The position numbers were made by a program, and so were the translations under genes. From Ceratopteris richardii (taxonomy: Eukaryota > Streptophyta > Polypodiopsida > Polypodiales > Pteridaceae): a stretch of 64,000 nt of DNA. The stretch spans positions 87,737,664 to 87,801,663 of the forward strand of contig CM035406.1 of the NCBI GenBank assembly GCA_020310875.1, read 5' to 3'. Below are positions 34,064-46,695 of this stretch, one piece after another. Each line of letters opens with the position of its first letter. Position 1 is the stretch's first letter. Under the pieces are notes generated by a model. The model was given only the letters and a program-made list of their open reading frames with translations, did no database searches and had not been told where the DNA came from.

Positions 34064-37040
34064 CTATGTGTTTTGTCCTGGCATGATAGATAGGATTAGC
34101 TGCAAGGTGAAGAGAACTTCTATTATCTCCAAAGATAATTGGAGCCTAGTATATAATCCCAATTCTGTATACAAAAGCTTAATCCGAATTGCTTCTTGAG
34201 TGGCATTAGCTAGCCCTCTATACTCAGCTTCTGTAGAAGACAATGCAACAGTTGGTTGCTTCTTTGCAGACCATGAAATTGGTTTGTAACCTGCAAAAGA
34301 AATATATCCAGAAGTGCTTCTCCTATCATCCTTGCATCCTGCCCAATCTGCATCTGAATAAACTTTTATATCAATATCTGAAGTGTAAGGAAAATACAAA
34401 CCATGGTTCTGCGTACCGTTAAGATATTTCAAGATTCTCTTGGCAGCCTCTAAGTGAGGTATCCTTGGCTTGTGCATAAATTGGCTTAGCACACTAACTC
34501 CATATGCAATATCAATTCTAGTTAAGGTAGCATAGTTCAAGCTACCCACCATACTTTGATAACCTGTAATGTCTTGGACTTCATCACCTTCATGGGCACT
34601 CAGCTTTAGGTTCACCTCCATTGGAGTGCTTGCTGCTTTAGCATCCTGCAAGTGAAACTTCTTCAACATATCCTGTACATACTTTTTCTGAGTAATGTAT
34701 ATCCCTGAATTAGTGTAAACTAATTCGAGCCCTAAAAAATACTTCAATAGCCCAAGATCATTGATCTTGAACTCCTTCATCATCTGGCTTTTGATATATC
34801 TGATTCCATTGACATCATTACCTGTAATGATGATGTCATCAACATACACACAGAGATATATTACCTCTGAATTACTTCTCTTAATGAATAGGGAAGTATC
34901 TGCCTTGCTCATAACAAATCCTTGGTCTTGGAGGTATGTAGTTAACGTGTAATTCCATGCCCTAGGTGCCTGCTTCAATCCATATAAAGCCTTCTTTAAT
35001 TTGCAAACATAAGTTACCTGCTTAGGGTCTTCATAGCCAAGAGGTTGTGACATATAAACCTCTTCTGAGATCCATCCATTCAAGAAAGCATTCTTGACAT
35101 CCAATTGGTACATGTTCCAATTCTTTGATGCAGCCACACTTACCAACACTCTGATTGTTGGCATCTTGGCCACAGGAGAAAAAGTTTCTTCATAATCAAT
35201 GCCTTGGGTTTGTGCAAAACCCTTGGCTACCAATCTGGCTTTGTACCTATTAATTGTGCCATCAGAATTTCTTTTCAACTTATAGATCCATCTGGATCCT
35301 ATTATCTTTATGGAGTCCTTCTTGGGTACTAACTCCCATGTATCACTCTCCTTGAGTGCTTCAATCTCCTCATCCATAGCTTCTTTCCATTCTGATTTGG
35401 GGATTGCTTCTTCATATGAACCTGGTTCTTCATTTGACAAATCTTTGGTGAGATAAACTGAATGTTTAGTAACAAGGGATGTATCATATCTGATAGGTTT
35501 TTTGCTTTCTCTCTAAGATCTTCTGATTGATTGAGTTGAAGATTCAGGTATGTCTTCAAGCTTCTTCATCTTCATTTTTCCCTTGGACTTCCATGCCTTG
35601 AACTCTTCAAGGTTGATTGTATCTTCATCATCTGAATTTGAGTCTTCATTCTGAGTAAGTTCTTCCTTTGCAAGTTTTGGAAATTCCTCTTCCAAGTCAT
35701 AGGGTAGTTTGACCTTCCTGCATTCATTCTCATACCAAGAATCATTTTCATCAAAGATCACATCTCTGCTTACCATAAATCCCTTATTGGTAGGGTTATA
35801 AAATCTGTAACCTTTTTTATTTAAATCATATCCAATGAAAATGCATTTTTCAGCCTTTGGATCTAGCTTACCTCTTACTTGAGAAGGAATGTGTACATAT
35901 GCTACACATCCAAAAATTTTACAATGATCTAATGATGGTCTCTTACCATGCCATGCTTCATAAGGAGTCATGCCATCAAGTGATTTAGATGGTAACGTGT
36001 TTATGAGGTAAGTGGCAGTAGAAACACTCTCTGCCCATAGATAGTTAGGTAACTTCTTCTCATTAAGCATAGATCTAGCTGTCTCAACAATTAACCTATT
36101 TCTTCTTTCAGCTACCCCATTCTGTTCAGGAGAATACCTTGTGGTTATTTCCCTTTTGATGCCTCTGTCCTGCAAGAAGCTTTCAAACTCATTGGAGAAG
36201 TACTCTCCTCCTCCATCTGACCTTAGCCTTTTCAAATGTCTTCCTGTCTGATTTTCAACCAGTGCAAGATATTTTTTAAAGCAATTAAATACATCATCCT
36301 TGTGCTTCATAAAGTACAATACAGTCCATCTGCTATAATCATCAATAAAAGACACATAGTACCTTGAACATGAGACTGAGGGGTCTTTGCTAGGTCCCCA
36401 TACATCTGTGTGTACCAGCTCTAGGTAGTCTTCATGCATATATCCTTTCCTTGAGAAGGGTAACCTGTGAGACTTACCAAATTGACAAGCACCACACTTG
36501 TAAATCATATGTTGCTTGGATACATTAGGTATCCCAAGCACACATTGGTCCCTGCACATTTGCTTCAAGGTCCTTTCTCCTATATGTCCTAACCTTTTGT
36601 GCCAAATCTCAAGCTCTGAAAGTGTTTGATCCTTATAACTGTATAGTGCAATATTCTTTGTGTCTTCTAGCTCAAAAGTGAAAAGTCTACCTGATTTTTC
36701 TCCTTTAGCTATCCTTTTGAATCCATGTCTTGGGTCCTCCACAAATGCTCCATATTGATTGAATCTGACCTACAAACCTTCATCTACAATCTGACCAACA
36801 CTCATTAAGTTCTTTGTAATTGTTGGTACATAAAGTACCCTGCTCAACAAATTCTGATTACCATCACAAGTCTTCACATTTCCAACTTTAACCACAGAAT
36901 GCTTTGTATCATCACCTGTTTGGACTTGGTGTTTACCTTTTGGTTCCTCAAGATCAGAGAGTAGTGCCACATTACCAGCCACATGATTTGAACACCCTGA
37001 ATCAATGTAAAATAAGTGATCATCATCTGTACCTGTCTTT
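34064..37040 (-). mobile_element. pol region of copia element 3
   Basis: High to low on the minus strand: protease FYIDSGCSNHVAG near 37015; pre-integrase module near 36610-36460; integrase core near 36410-36040 (DVWGPSKDPS, DDYSRW, NGVAERRNRL); RT near 35310-34600 ([21 protein letters not shown] near 34830); RNase H near 34380-34070 (SSTEAEYRGLANATQE). It is more similar to family A pol than element 2 is. Confidence 0.91.
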
Positions 37041-37049
37041 GAAGTCATG

Positions 37050-38107
37050 TTCATGATCAGAAGAGAGTCATCCTGCTCTTCTGTGTAGTTGTTGTAGTCC
37101 CTTCTAGTTTTGAATCCTCCTTGGTAGTTGCCATTGTAATTGTTGTTGTAGTTGTTGTTGTAATTGTTGTTGTGGCCTTGGTGATTGTTGAACCTTCCTC
37201 TTGACTGTGAGTATCCACCTCTTTGGTAGCCTCTTCCTCTCTGATTTTTGTAATTCCTCAAACACTCATCTGTGGTATGATTTGATAAACCACAAATGTT
37301 ACATGGTGATGAATTATAGGGTCTCCCCCTACCTTGCTTACCTCCTCTGCCCCTTCCCCTTGAAGATCTACCTCTCCCTGCATAGTTGGCTTGGGAGGTA
37401 GAGCCTTCATCTTCCACCTTCTTACTCTTGCCTTTATCCTTAGATTTCTTATCAGTGTATAGGGCAGAAGAGTTGTTACCTTTGGATGTATCTCCACTCT
37501 TGGTGAGCTTTGCTTCATCTGTAAAGAGTTGACCCATGAGAGTTGTAAGATCTGGAGTGTGCATGTCCATGTAGAGATCCATTGCAGTGGTGAAGCTTTC
37601 CCACTTGTCATGAGCCTTGATTCCATTGATTACCTGCCTCACAATTTGTTCTTCTTCAATCTCTTCTCCTATGCTTGCTAACTGATCTGCAACATCTTTG
37701 ATCTTGGTCACAAATTCTGAAACAGCTTGCTTAGGTTGCTTCCTTAGTGTTGTGAATTCAATCCACAACTGATTTTTCCTAGCCCTTGTATTGGAGGAAA
37801 AATATGATTACAGAGTTTCCCAAGTCTCTTGGGAAGTCTTGCAATTTCTGATATGTGGAAAAAGAAAATGAGATATAGAGTTGAGTAAATAAGACCTTGT
37901 CAATGCATCCTTTGCACACCATGTGTTGAGCTTTTCTTGTTCTTCCTTGGTTGGCAATCCTCTTGCTTTGAATGAGGGCAATTCCTCATCTCCTGAGATG
38001 TATCCATAGAGACTCCTTCCTTGTAAGTAGGTCTTCATCCTTAGAGACCAAGCTTGATAATTGTTCCTGTCCAATTTATCAATGAATGAAGGAAAACCAT
38101 CTCCCAT
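37050..38107 (-). mobile_element. gag region of copia element 3
   Basis: Starts MGDGFPSFIDKLDRNNYQAW at 38107. A capsid region (AVSEFVTKIKDVADQLASIGEEI) and an Arg/Gly-rich stretch precede a CCHC knuckle at about 37262-37303 (CNICGLSNHTTDEC). An (Asn-Asn-Tyr)n repeat follows, encoded by a (TTGTTGTAG)-like simple repeat near 37130-37175. Confidence 0.88.
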
Positions 38108-38119
38108 TTTACCTTATTT

Positions 38120-38131
38120 GCTCTGATACCA
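38120..38131 (-). other. Primer binding site of copia element 3
   Basis: The plus strand GCTCTGATACCA is the exact inverse complement of TGGTATCAGAGC, one base from the LTR. Confidence 0.93.
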
Positions 38132-38132
38132 C

Positions 38133-39190
38133 TGTTGGGAAAGATGGATGGATGATCCAAGAGACTGAGTAGGTACTGCTAAACCTGCTTTGTACCAGCC
38201 CTCTTTGGCTTCAGACTTGATTAGTAGACTTCCATAGCATTCCAATGACACCAGGAAATGGCCTATGTCCTTTGGAAATGATGTGTGCAATGATTGAATC
38301 AAAACAGATAACTTTGGAAATCACACACTCAAGAAAACCTTCTATTTATGTCTTGACACCTGCTAAATGTTTTGCTCAGTGTGACCAGCACAGTAGCAAT
38401 TGATAAACTTCCTTCTAGGGGTATTTAATTAGCTTAGTAAGCTACCATTTGCAAGTGGAATGACGTAAAAAGATAAACTATGCTAAGAGAAATCAATTTA
38501 GCAAGATTAGCTATACCTCCGACTTTTTAGGACTGTAGAAGAAATAGACCAGTGAGCACCTCGACGCAAATTTCTCTGAATTGGATGAATAGAATGTCTT
38601 CCAATTTTGACAGCATGTATTAGGCTTCAAGCTGAATCCAACAAGCTTTGAATCACTGAATTTTCTGTAGTATTGACCGAGATATGCCCTTGACAAGTTG
38701 ACAGACTTTTGAATAGACTAGCAGAGAACACAAAGATGAATGATGTAAATGTATCTATAAATTAACACTTGTGTACAATCCCATTGGCATGAATAACATT
38801 GCCTAATGGTGTAGAGAGGTGTAGGCTATGGTATAGTCCTCACACACACTCAATTACAGTAGAATGAAGCTCGGGAGTGAAGTGATCTACCTGCGACTTT
38901 TTCATATCCATTTTTATAGGAAATGACTAAAAATTTGAATTCAAATTCAAACTTTTGGCTCCCTATGATCAAGCTCCTAAATGCTTGGAGATATTCTCTC
39001 AATCAAGTGAGTTACTTTTTCCACGAATCACTTAGGTAGGTGATTACAAAAGACTCTAAGTCAATTTGACTTTTACAATGAGATAAAGTGGTAATTAACC
39101 ACTAGCATATGTTCCTATGATTCTTCATGTATGTAGAGTCTTCATGATATCTTCCAAGCCAAATGTGTAGGCTTGTGATTTACACCAACA
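38133..39190 (-). repeat. 5' LTR of copia element 3
   Basis: 1058 bp, about 97% identical to 32798-33855. Minus-strand TATA box at 38911-38918; GAATTC palindrome at 38931-38951. Confidence 0.94.
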
Positions 39191-40123
39191 AAATTCACTG
39201 AAATTCCACTGGAACTTCATCGCACTGTCACCGGACTATCACTGAAATTATACCGGAATCTTACCGGAATCAATTGTGATTCTATTTGTAATTACTTCAA
39301 GTGTATATAGATAAAGTAAGGAAGTGATGCATGAACTTCCTTCACTGAATGAACTCTTTTTGAAGTTTAAGGAAAAACTTCACCGGTTCAGAATGTCTCT
39401 TTCCGGTCAGACTTTGTACTGTGTGTAAATATCCATTTCACCAAAATCTTTGATGAATTGATAGTAGAGATGTCTAGATAAGCTATCTCTCATATAAAAC
39501 TTTACATTATTCTGCGAGATCTACTTCGTTGTTCTACCGGAAAACACGTTTACTGAGAAAACTGTAACTGACCGAAAAATGCGTTTACTGAGAGAACTAT
39601 AACTGTTAACTAACTTTATACCCTAACATGAAAATACTCAGATTTCTTCACATACAAAGAAAGCACGCAAACTTCCACATGAACATGTGTTTTCTATTAG
39701 AGAAGATGTGTACAAAACTAGCTTGGCCTCTTCTTGCTCAAGCTATAGAAACTCTCCTACACTGAGTAGTTTCTTCTTACCATCTCTCTCAGATGAATAC
39801 CTGACATTTCAGGTTTCTGTTATTCATCTTTACATACGCAATCTCTGGCGTCCTCTAGACCTATTCTTGATTTCTATATGCGCTCTATTCGCACTACGTG
39901 CTCTTCTCACGCACACTCATGCTCTCACACTTTCTCTCTTCCTATCTCATTTATATACAATTTTGATCCGGTGTAACAAACTCTAATTCTGGAAGTTTCT
40001 ACGCTGTACATTACAATTGTGAATTTGTCCCTTCACTAAGGCTTTGATTTTCTGAATACTTTGATTCTGCTTCTCTTTATCTTTCTTTGTCTGTACGTCA
40101 AATTTGTGAGTGATTCTTCAACA
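39191..40123 (-). repeat. 5' LTR of copia element 2, outer part
   Basis: Continues the LTR interrupted at 32797, ends TTCTTCAACA, and is followed by the TTATA duplicate at 40124-40128. A TATA-like motif lies at 39951-39957 on the minus strand. Confidence 0.93.
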
Positions 40124-41480
40124 TTATACTCTAGAGAAGCACTATCCGATGTGAATTTCAGCGTATATATCCATTTACATGGGATAAGTTTCTTGCCCTT
40201 TGGCAAAGGTACCAAATCCTAGGCGGCATTCTTGTGAATAGAATCCAATTCACTCTTCATGGCACATGCCCACTTGACATGATCCTTTGTTTTCATAGGC
40301 TCTTTGTAGCGAGAAGGCTCACCAATATCTATTAGCATAACAAAATCTCTTAATGGTTTTTTAATGGATCTTAGACTCATTGAAAATGGCATCACTACTT
40401 TTGATCACTCACTATGTTTGAGGATCTCATAAGCGATATCTAAATTAGCCTTCTTGAACATATTTAAGAAAAATGCATTTCTTTGACTTATGGTCTAGCT
40501 TTTGTATAAGATTCTTGGGTATATGAACATAGGCTTCACACGAAGAAAGTGGAAGATGATCATAATATGGTGGTTTCCCTATCCAAAAATTTTGTGCCAC
40601 TTTTATACCTTTGGTAGTAGTAGGTGAAAGGTAAATCACATTAAGTACACTCAATATTTCTTTTGTTCAAAAGTCTTGTGGAAGGTTTTCATGATGAACA
40701 TAGAAAAGACTCTATCTTGAATAGTTATATTCATCGCCTTATCCATGTCATTTGGTATTGCAGTATAAGGATCTATAAACTTTCTATGAATTCCAAAAAA
40801 ATGGTGAGTTCATGTGAGGTATACTCGCCTCTATCATCTAAATGCAAAGCCTTGATGTCAATTCCTTTTTTAGTCTCATCACGAACAATGTATGCATCTC
40901 CACTTGAGTGCCAACCATAGACTTTCTATGGATCTTTTCCCTCAAGAGTGTTCCACATATGTCATCATAGACCATCTTATCACTAGGTGCACTATTGCTA
41001 ATAGCTATGCAAAATGTATCTCATCATGATGGCAAGGTGCACAACAACAAGACAACTTTTATTTCACTATCCATCTCCATTTTTTGAGATTATAATATAA
41101 CTCTCATCACATACACTTTAGTTGATGATGGTTCTTTTTCAAAAGTGTTGGATAACTTCTTCCAAAGCTCCTCTGCACTTTCACAATCAAATACAATAAA
41201 GTAAATATTATCTTCCAAGTGCAATTAAATGGTAGACCTATCCATTTCATCCAACTCATCCCAATAATGGTCATTCATATCAGCACAATTCTTTGAGATT
41301 CTATTTATTGGCATTTCACTACCTCCTTTGAATCAGCCCATCTTTAATACAATTCTTGCATAGAGCAAAGTTTGTGCCATCAAATTTTTGGATCTCAAAA
41401 TGTTCTTTGCCTTGTAAGTTATAGCTCCTCTTGGTAACACTAGCACTAGACCTTGATCCACCATAGGTGCCTAAGATCTT
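40124..41480 (-). mobile_element. Old copia relic, gag-integrase side
   Basis: Minus-strand remnants continue the fossil left of 27187. A gag start (HFEIQKFDGTNFAL) lies near 41430-41370. A capsid segment (EELWKKLSNTFEKEPSS) lies near 41180-41120. An integrase-RT linker (EAYVHIPKNLIQKLDHKSKKCIF) lies near 40535-40465, and the RT start (DLVPLPKGKKLIPCKWIY) near 40220-40165. Heavily decayed with many breaks; no LTR assigned. Gag differs from the other elements, so it belongs to another copia family. Confidence 0.8.
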
Positions 41481-42682
41481 TTATTCCATGTGGATCGACA
41501 ACTCACTAGAATGATAATGGAGCTAGAATAGTAGAAACACCAATAAGGTTCTTAAAACTGACAAAGTGTCAAATTAAAGAAAATTTCACAAAGAGATCCC
41601 GACATCTAGGTGTCTCCTAGTTAAGAAACGCTCACCAAGACCCTCTTTATCAATGTTAATAGGTTTGTGCAAAAATGTAATTGCTATATCAATGACCACA
41701 TGGGCATACATAAGTGATATCCCAAATAATGTACATCGCATGTATGTGCTTATTATATGCATTAAAATGGCACTAAGAGACTACAATTTATAGCCCAAAG
41801 GTTAGCCAAAGACACTTCCAAGTTTTTATTAACTCAGCTTTTTAGGCCCAAATAACTACATAAACTTGCAATGGCTACTCTCTGCACAACTAAAAGCCTT
41901 CCAAGAAACTTGTAAGAAGAATTAAAAAAACTAACAAAATCAATGATAAAGCTGAATGTACACTACCAAGGAGACACAATCTCAAGTGCCTCTAGCTTCA
42001 ACATTCATATTTGCCCAATCATTCCACCTATGTATTGAAAGTTTTCCCAAATCTAACAATTCATCTTCTTATTTTTCTCGATTTTGAACCTACATATACT
42101 CTCAAAAAATGGATGTGCAGAGGCCAACAATACACTTTTAAGAGTCCAAAATAATGTTACCCTTAAGTGTCTTTAATCCTACAATCACCAAGCAAGTAGG
42201 GGTTAGTGGTAGGAAAACCTACTATTAAGTGATCCTTGGGGGGAACACTACTAGAATAGGTGGCCTCGAGGAAAGAGCTAGTACTTTGTCTTCCTTGATC
42301 ATTGAAGCCCTTCCTTGTGCATTGCAAATGGTGCCAATGATGACTTTAGTGACTCTAATGACAAGGTATGCCATAAACCTTACCCTTCTAGTTAATGAAG
42401 GATATACGTCAGATAGGATTCTTGGATCGGGTGACTCAAGATAAACCTAAGACTTTGTATTCCTCCTCTCTAGAATAATTCAAAAACCACAATTTACGTA
42501 ACAGGTAGATAAACTCTAGTGCTATCGTAATTAGACTGAACTTCAATCACTAAGACTTAATGTGCACTATCAATACACATAGACTTGCAACCCCAACACT
42601 TTTTCCTCACCAAATTACAAAAACTGAGTCACAATTGACAATACTTTCATTAAATAGAGACAATAAACTTCTGTACAATTAC
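41481..42682. other. Unassigned AT-rich sequence
   Basis: About 1.2 kb without a supported gene. It may include the lost LTR or flank of the old copia relic. Short open frames here lack recognisable motifs. Confidence 0.4.
42678..42682. repeat. Target site duplication, left copy (element 5)
   Basis: ATTAC, repeated exactly at 54830-54834. Confidence 0.9.
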
Positions 42683-43614
42683 TATTGGTATTCTAAGGTC
42701 TGAATACCATATGTTGGAAGTGGTAAAGGGCCACAATAACAATAAATCACATGTTTGCAGGATCTTCCAACAAATGAACCTTAAGATACACACCTTAAGA
42801 CTCAAAAATAGATGAGTGAGAGATAGAGAGAGAATAGACAAGATTTCAAGTGTAACAATAAGCTATGAGGCTCACCTACACTATGTATATTTGAATGTCA
42901 AATTACAGTGTGTCAATATGATACAAACTGACAATATCTGTATCTAGCCAGAAATAGGAACTAGATACAAGAACAATTTATGACTATTTTATAGCAAACC
43001 CAAATTCTGATCAACCTAAATCAGAAACGAGTGACCTAGCAAGTAAGAATGGAAATAGACTTGTTACTCATAGTGAATCAACAATGGATATTGATGGTAA
43101 GCTGGCATAATCTCCTCCAAATAATCACCAAGATATACACCAAAACTCCTCTAGGAGTGTGAGAACTCCTCCAAGATGACCTCCAATATCTCCTCCTAGC
43201 TTGAGAAGATTGATCACCTCCAAGTTGCAAGCAGTCTTGCTAGAGCTTGTGTGATGATTACATAATGAACCTTCCTCCTCTTTATATAGTTTTAGAGGAA
43301 AGCTCTAAAAGCACAACGATCAAAAACCACAAAGGCAACCTAAAATCTTTCCACCATGCATTGATTTTGGAAAGCAAAATAAAACAACTATTGCGATCAC
43401 TGAATTGGTGCCATTGTCGCCTTGATTTTTCAACAAAAATACTTCACGTGCCATCACCCTCTAGACAGGGATTGAACCCGCACCATATGTATGGGATTAT
43501 TATGCTTCATCCAAGTAGCTAAGCCAACTTGTTGTGAGAAAATTATACAGAATTTATTATATACTAACTATACTTGACGATTTTTGGACAACTTGTATGA
43601 CATTGTCTCCAACA
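42683..43614 (-). repeat. 3' LTR of copia element 5
   Basis: 932 bp, matching 52788-53488 plus 54522-54829. A minus-strand TATA-like motif lies at 43281-43288. Confidence 0.9.
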
Positions 43615-43631
43615 ATCCCCCCTTCAATGTC
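43615..43631 (-). other. Polypurine tract of copia element 5
   Basis: The plus strand ATCCCCCCTTCAATGTC is the inverse complement of a purine-rich tract next to the LTR. Confidence 0.8.
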
Positions 43632-46250
43632 ACAATGGCATAAGGTTTAATAACCTACAAAATGTCTTATGACTACAAATATCTCTTAACTGATTTCAAT
43701 TGAATATTAAGCTATCTATGTATGAACCTGGATACTTGAGAAACTGCCAACTGAATGTATGGTTGTCTATTACATAGATATATCAAGCAACAGACTGCTT
43801 GACTATAAAATGTAGCATCAAACGGTTCTGAATCTTCTTCCAACTGTACTAACACATTGACATCCATCGGTGTTTGCATATGCGTAGAATTTTTCATCTC
43901 AAACCTTTCCAATAATTTCTCAATGTATTTCTATTGTGTCATGTAGATACACTCAATCCTGGGATTCCTGACAATCATATCACTTTGTAGTGCATCTTTG
44001 TCTCTATACTTGAACTCAATCCTGGGTCTTATCATAATCATATCACTTTGTAGTGCATCTTGAACACTAGCTGGTTCATTCTCAACTCAACTAAGAGCTA
44101 AAACTTTATGAATCTCAAAATGTTTTGCATAATTTACCTGGTCTCCTTGTTCTCTCCTTGTCTGACTTCTAGTTCTTCAAGTGTATTCCTTTATACCACT
44201 GTCCTTCCAGGTTTGATATAACCATTTTGGTGTATTCCTAAAAAGTGGTGGTATCCTTTCTGGTTCTTCAATATCTATTTCTTCTGGAACTCTGGAACCT
44301 TCTCCAACTTCATAAATCGGATCCTCAAGAGGTATTGATGATGAACTAGGTATTGATGTAGGTAATTAAATTCTCTCTTCACTGAAGTATTTCCTTGGCG
44401 ATGCACCATAGTGCGCTCTCCTTCTCGAGATCTTCATGATGATATCTTCCGGGTAGAAAACCAAGCTCCTAGGGCCGCACATAGTACTCCACACAGAGGC
44501 CCTAGAATACACAAAAAAACACAGTACACAAGCACCACGAACATAGACTTCTTAGGTGTTACAAATGCAGCCGATCTTAGAGTATGTGACTAACCAGGCC
44601 ACTATATGTTTTATTAAAGAACATATACAAAGACGTGTCTAGTGGCCATTCGGCCTTTCACATGGGCACTAATGGTAACATTCACATATATCTATTAGGG
44701 TTTGAGAAGGCTCATCACCCCCCTTGTATGGCTAAATATAAGCATCCCAATTCCTTCTAAAGAATGTAGTCATATGCTTTTATGAAGCCTAGAATCTCTT
44801 CCTTCTTATCATAAATCTAACTTTTTGCAATATATGCATTGCGTGAGAGTATGATATCACCTATATTCAGAACATATAATTTATATCCTTTGCTTTCATT
44901 TGCATGACCAAAAAAGATGGCTTTAATGGCTTTTACATCAAGCTTACCACGCTCCTTCTTCTCAATGTGAACATAAGCTAGGAAACCAAAAACTTTGAAG
45001 TAACTCACATTGGGCCTCTTCCCATAATAAGCTTCATAAGCTGTAAGAACCGTTAAAGCTTTTGTGGAAGACCTATTCAAAATGTGATTAGCTATATGTA
45101 CTACATCAAACCAAAACTTGAGAGAAAGCCTTTTGGATGACATCATACTATTCATCATCTCAACAAGTATCCTATTCTTTCTCTTTGCAACACCATTCTA
45201 TTTTGGTGTGTAAGCAATAGTTAGTTGGTGAGAGAAACCTTTGTCTTCAAGAAAAGACTTAAAGTCTTTATACATGTACGCTCCTCCTCGATCACTTCCC
45301 AAAATCTGGATCTTTCACTGACTTTCATTTTCAACCATAGCTAAGAATTTCTTGAAAGTAGGAAAAACCTCTAACTTCACTTTAAGACTGTAAATCCATG
45401 AATATCTTTAGAAATTATCAATGAACATAACAAAGTACCTGAAACCTTGAATAGAATCTGTTTTGGGACCATGCACATATGAATGTATGATCTGCAACTT
45501 CCTTGTGGCCATGATGAATCCACTTTTCTTGAAAGGTAGTTTGTGAATCTTTCCTTCAAAACATCCTTCACATGACTCTACATCATCTGGTAAAGCAAAA
45601 GTAGGCAAACTCTCCACCATACCTTGATCTTTGATACATTTGAGAGCTATGTAATTGATACGGCCAAATCTAGCATGCCATAACTTCATGTTCTCCTTAG
45701 GTCTCGTAGACTTAGCAACATTATCATGAATTATTTTGGACAATACAAACATGCCACTTCTATTTTCACCTTGAAGTAGAAAATGCTCCTCATCAGGTGA
45801 GAGGATATGACATGGGTCTTTCTTAAAAACTACTTTATAACCATAGGACAAGAAAGTGGAGATAGAGAGAAAATTTTTCTAAATGTTTGGAACATAAAGA
45901 ACATTAGAAATTGTGAAATTTCCACCTGCTCTAGACTTTAGGTTCACTTCTCCAACACCTACAAAATCCAAACCATGACAATCTACAATTTTCACTCTTC
46001 TATCTGAAGAGTTAGAAAGGGAAGAAAATACCTTTCTGCAACCTATCATATGCTTAGTAGCTCCGGAATAAAAAATCCAAGGATTATCGGAGATTGCATT
46101 TAATGCTGCCTGATCAAAAGCTACCTCTTCAATAGTAGCACATGCATATGAATCTACCTTTGAAGATTTAGGTTTTGGATCATCGTCAACACTATTACGT
46201 GATGCTTTCTTCTTCTTATTAAAAATCCTTGCTCTGCATTCTGCCATGTA
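43632..46250 (-). mobile_element. Degenerate pol region of copia element 5
   Basis: Minus-strand remnants, high to low: protease-like PWIFYSGATKHMIG near 46080; pre-integrase module (KLWHARFGRINY, SCEGCFEGKIHKLPF) near 45690-45540; integrase remnants to about 44820 (KFWFDVVHIANHILNRSS, YEAYYGKRPNVSYFKVFGF); linker near 44400-44210; RT/RNase H fragment near 43910-43715 (THMQTPMDVNV). Much decayed. Confidence 0.82.
44405..44740. other. Unexplained ~335-bp block inside element 5
   Basis: It lies between integrase-end and linker sequence of element 5 and matches neither. On the minus strand it has a TTTAATAAAACA stretch resembling a polyadenylation signal (near 44610) and less AT-rich sequence upstream. 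It may be an inserted small element or captured transcript; no clear target duplication was found. Confidence 0.4.
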
Positions 46251-46695
46251 ATAACCTAGTTTCTTACATTAATGGCATACTCTTTTCTTTGAATCAAATG
46301 TAGTCGAGGATTTTTCTTTGGGTGTAGAGGAAGCATTAGGGGTCGAACTGGAAAACTTCAGATCAGAAGACTTACTTTCCTTCTTAGATTGCAGACTCTT
46401 TTGCTCCTTCTTCTTCTTTCCTTTTGACAATGATAACATAGCTTCATGGTTCTACTCCATACTGTTTTGTTGATCTTCATCTTGAAGTAACATGAATTGT
46501 AGCTCTTCAAATGAAATTTCTCTATCTCTTCTAGAGAGAGATAAGCAAGTAAAAAAAGCATGGTATATAGATGGAAGTGATTTTAGAAGTGTGTTTGCCA
46601 TCTCTTCATCTGAAATGTTGACACCAACAATAAGTAACTGATCTTGTAAATCTTAAAGCTTCAAAATATATGACTGAATTGTTTCACCAACTTTG
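46250..46695 (-). mobile_element. gag/zinc-knuckle end of copia element 5 (left of element 6)
   Basis: A decayed Lys/Ser-rich nucleocapsid region and capsid C-terminus on the minus strand. The remaining N-terminal gag part is at 52272-52787 on the other side of element 6. Confidence 0.7.

Larger units (their letters stand above)
32798..39190 (-). mobile_element. Copia element 3, nested in the LTR of element 2
   Basis: A minus-strand copia fossil of 6393 bp with two 1058-bp LTRs (32798-33855 and 38133-39190). It is flanked by 5-bp duplications GAATT and AAATT (one mismatch), matching the uninterrupted target seen in the partner LTR near 27344. LTR divergence is about 3.1% by hand count. Gag and pol closely resemble copia family A (IDKLDRNNYQAWSLRM), but the LTR differs. 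It is broken, with about three interruptions. Confidence 0.94.
27188..40123 (-). mobile_element. Copia element 2, host of nested element 3
   Basis: A minus-strand copia fossil with a perfect TTATA target duplication. The left (3') LTR is 27188-28269. The right (5') LTR is 32641-32797 plus 39191-40123, split by element 3. The internal region is 28270-32640. Without its guest it is about 6.5 kb. LTR divergence is about 3.3% by hand count. It is broken, with about five interruptions. Gag begins MADHVSIDKLDRDNYPAWVM, related to but distinct from family A, so it is a different copia family of the same broad lineage. Confidence 0.94.
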
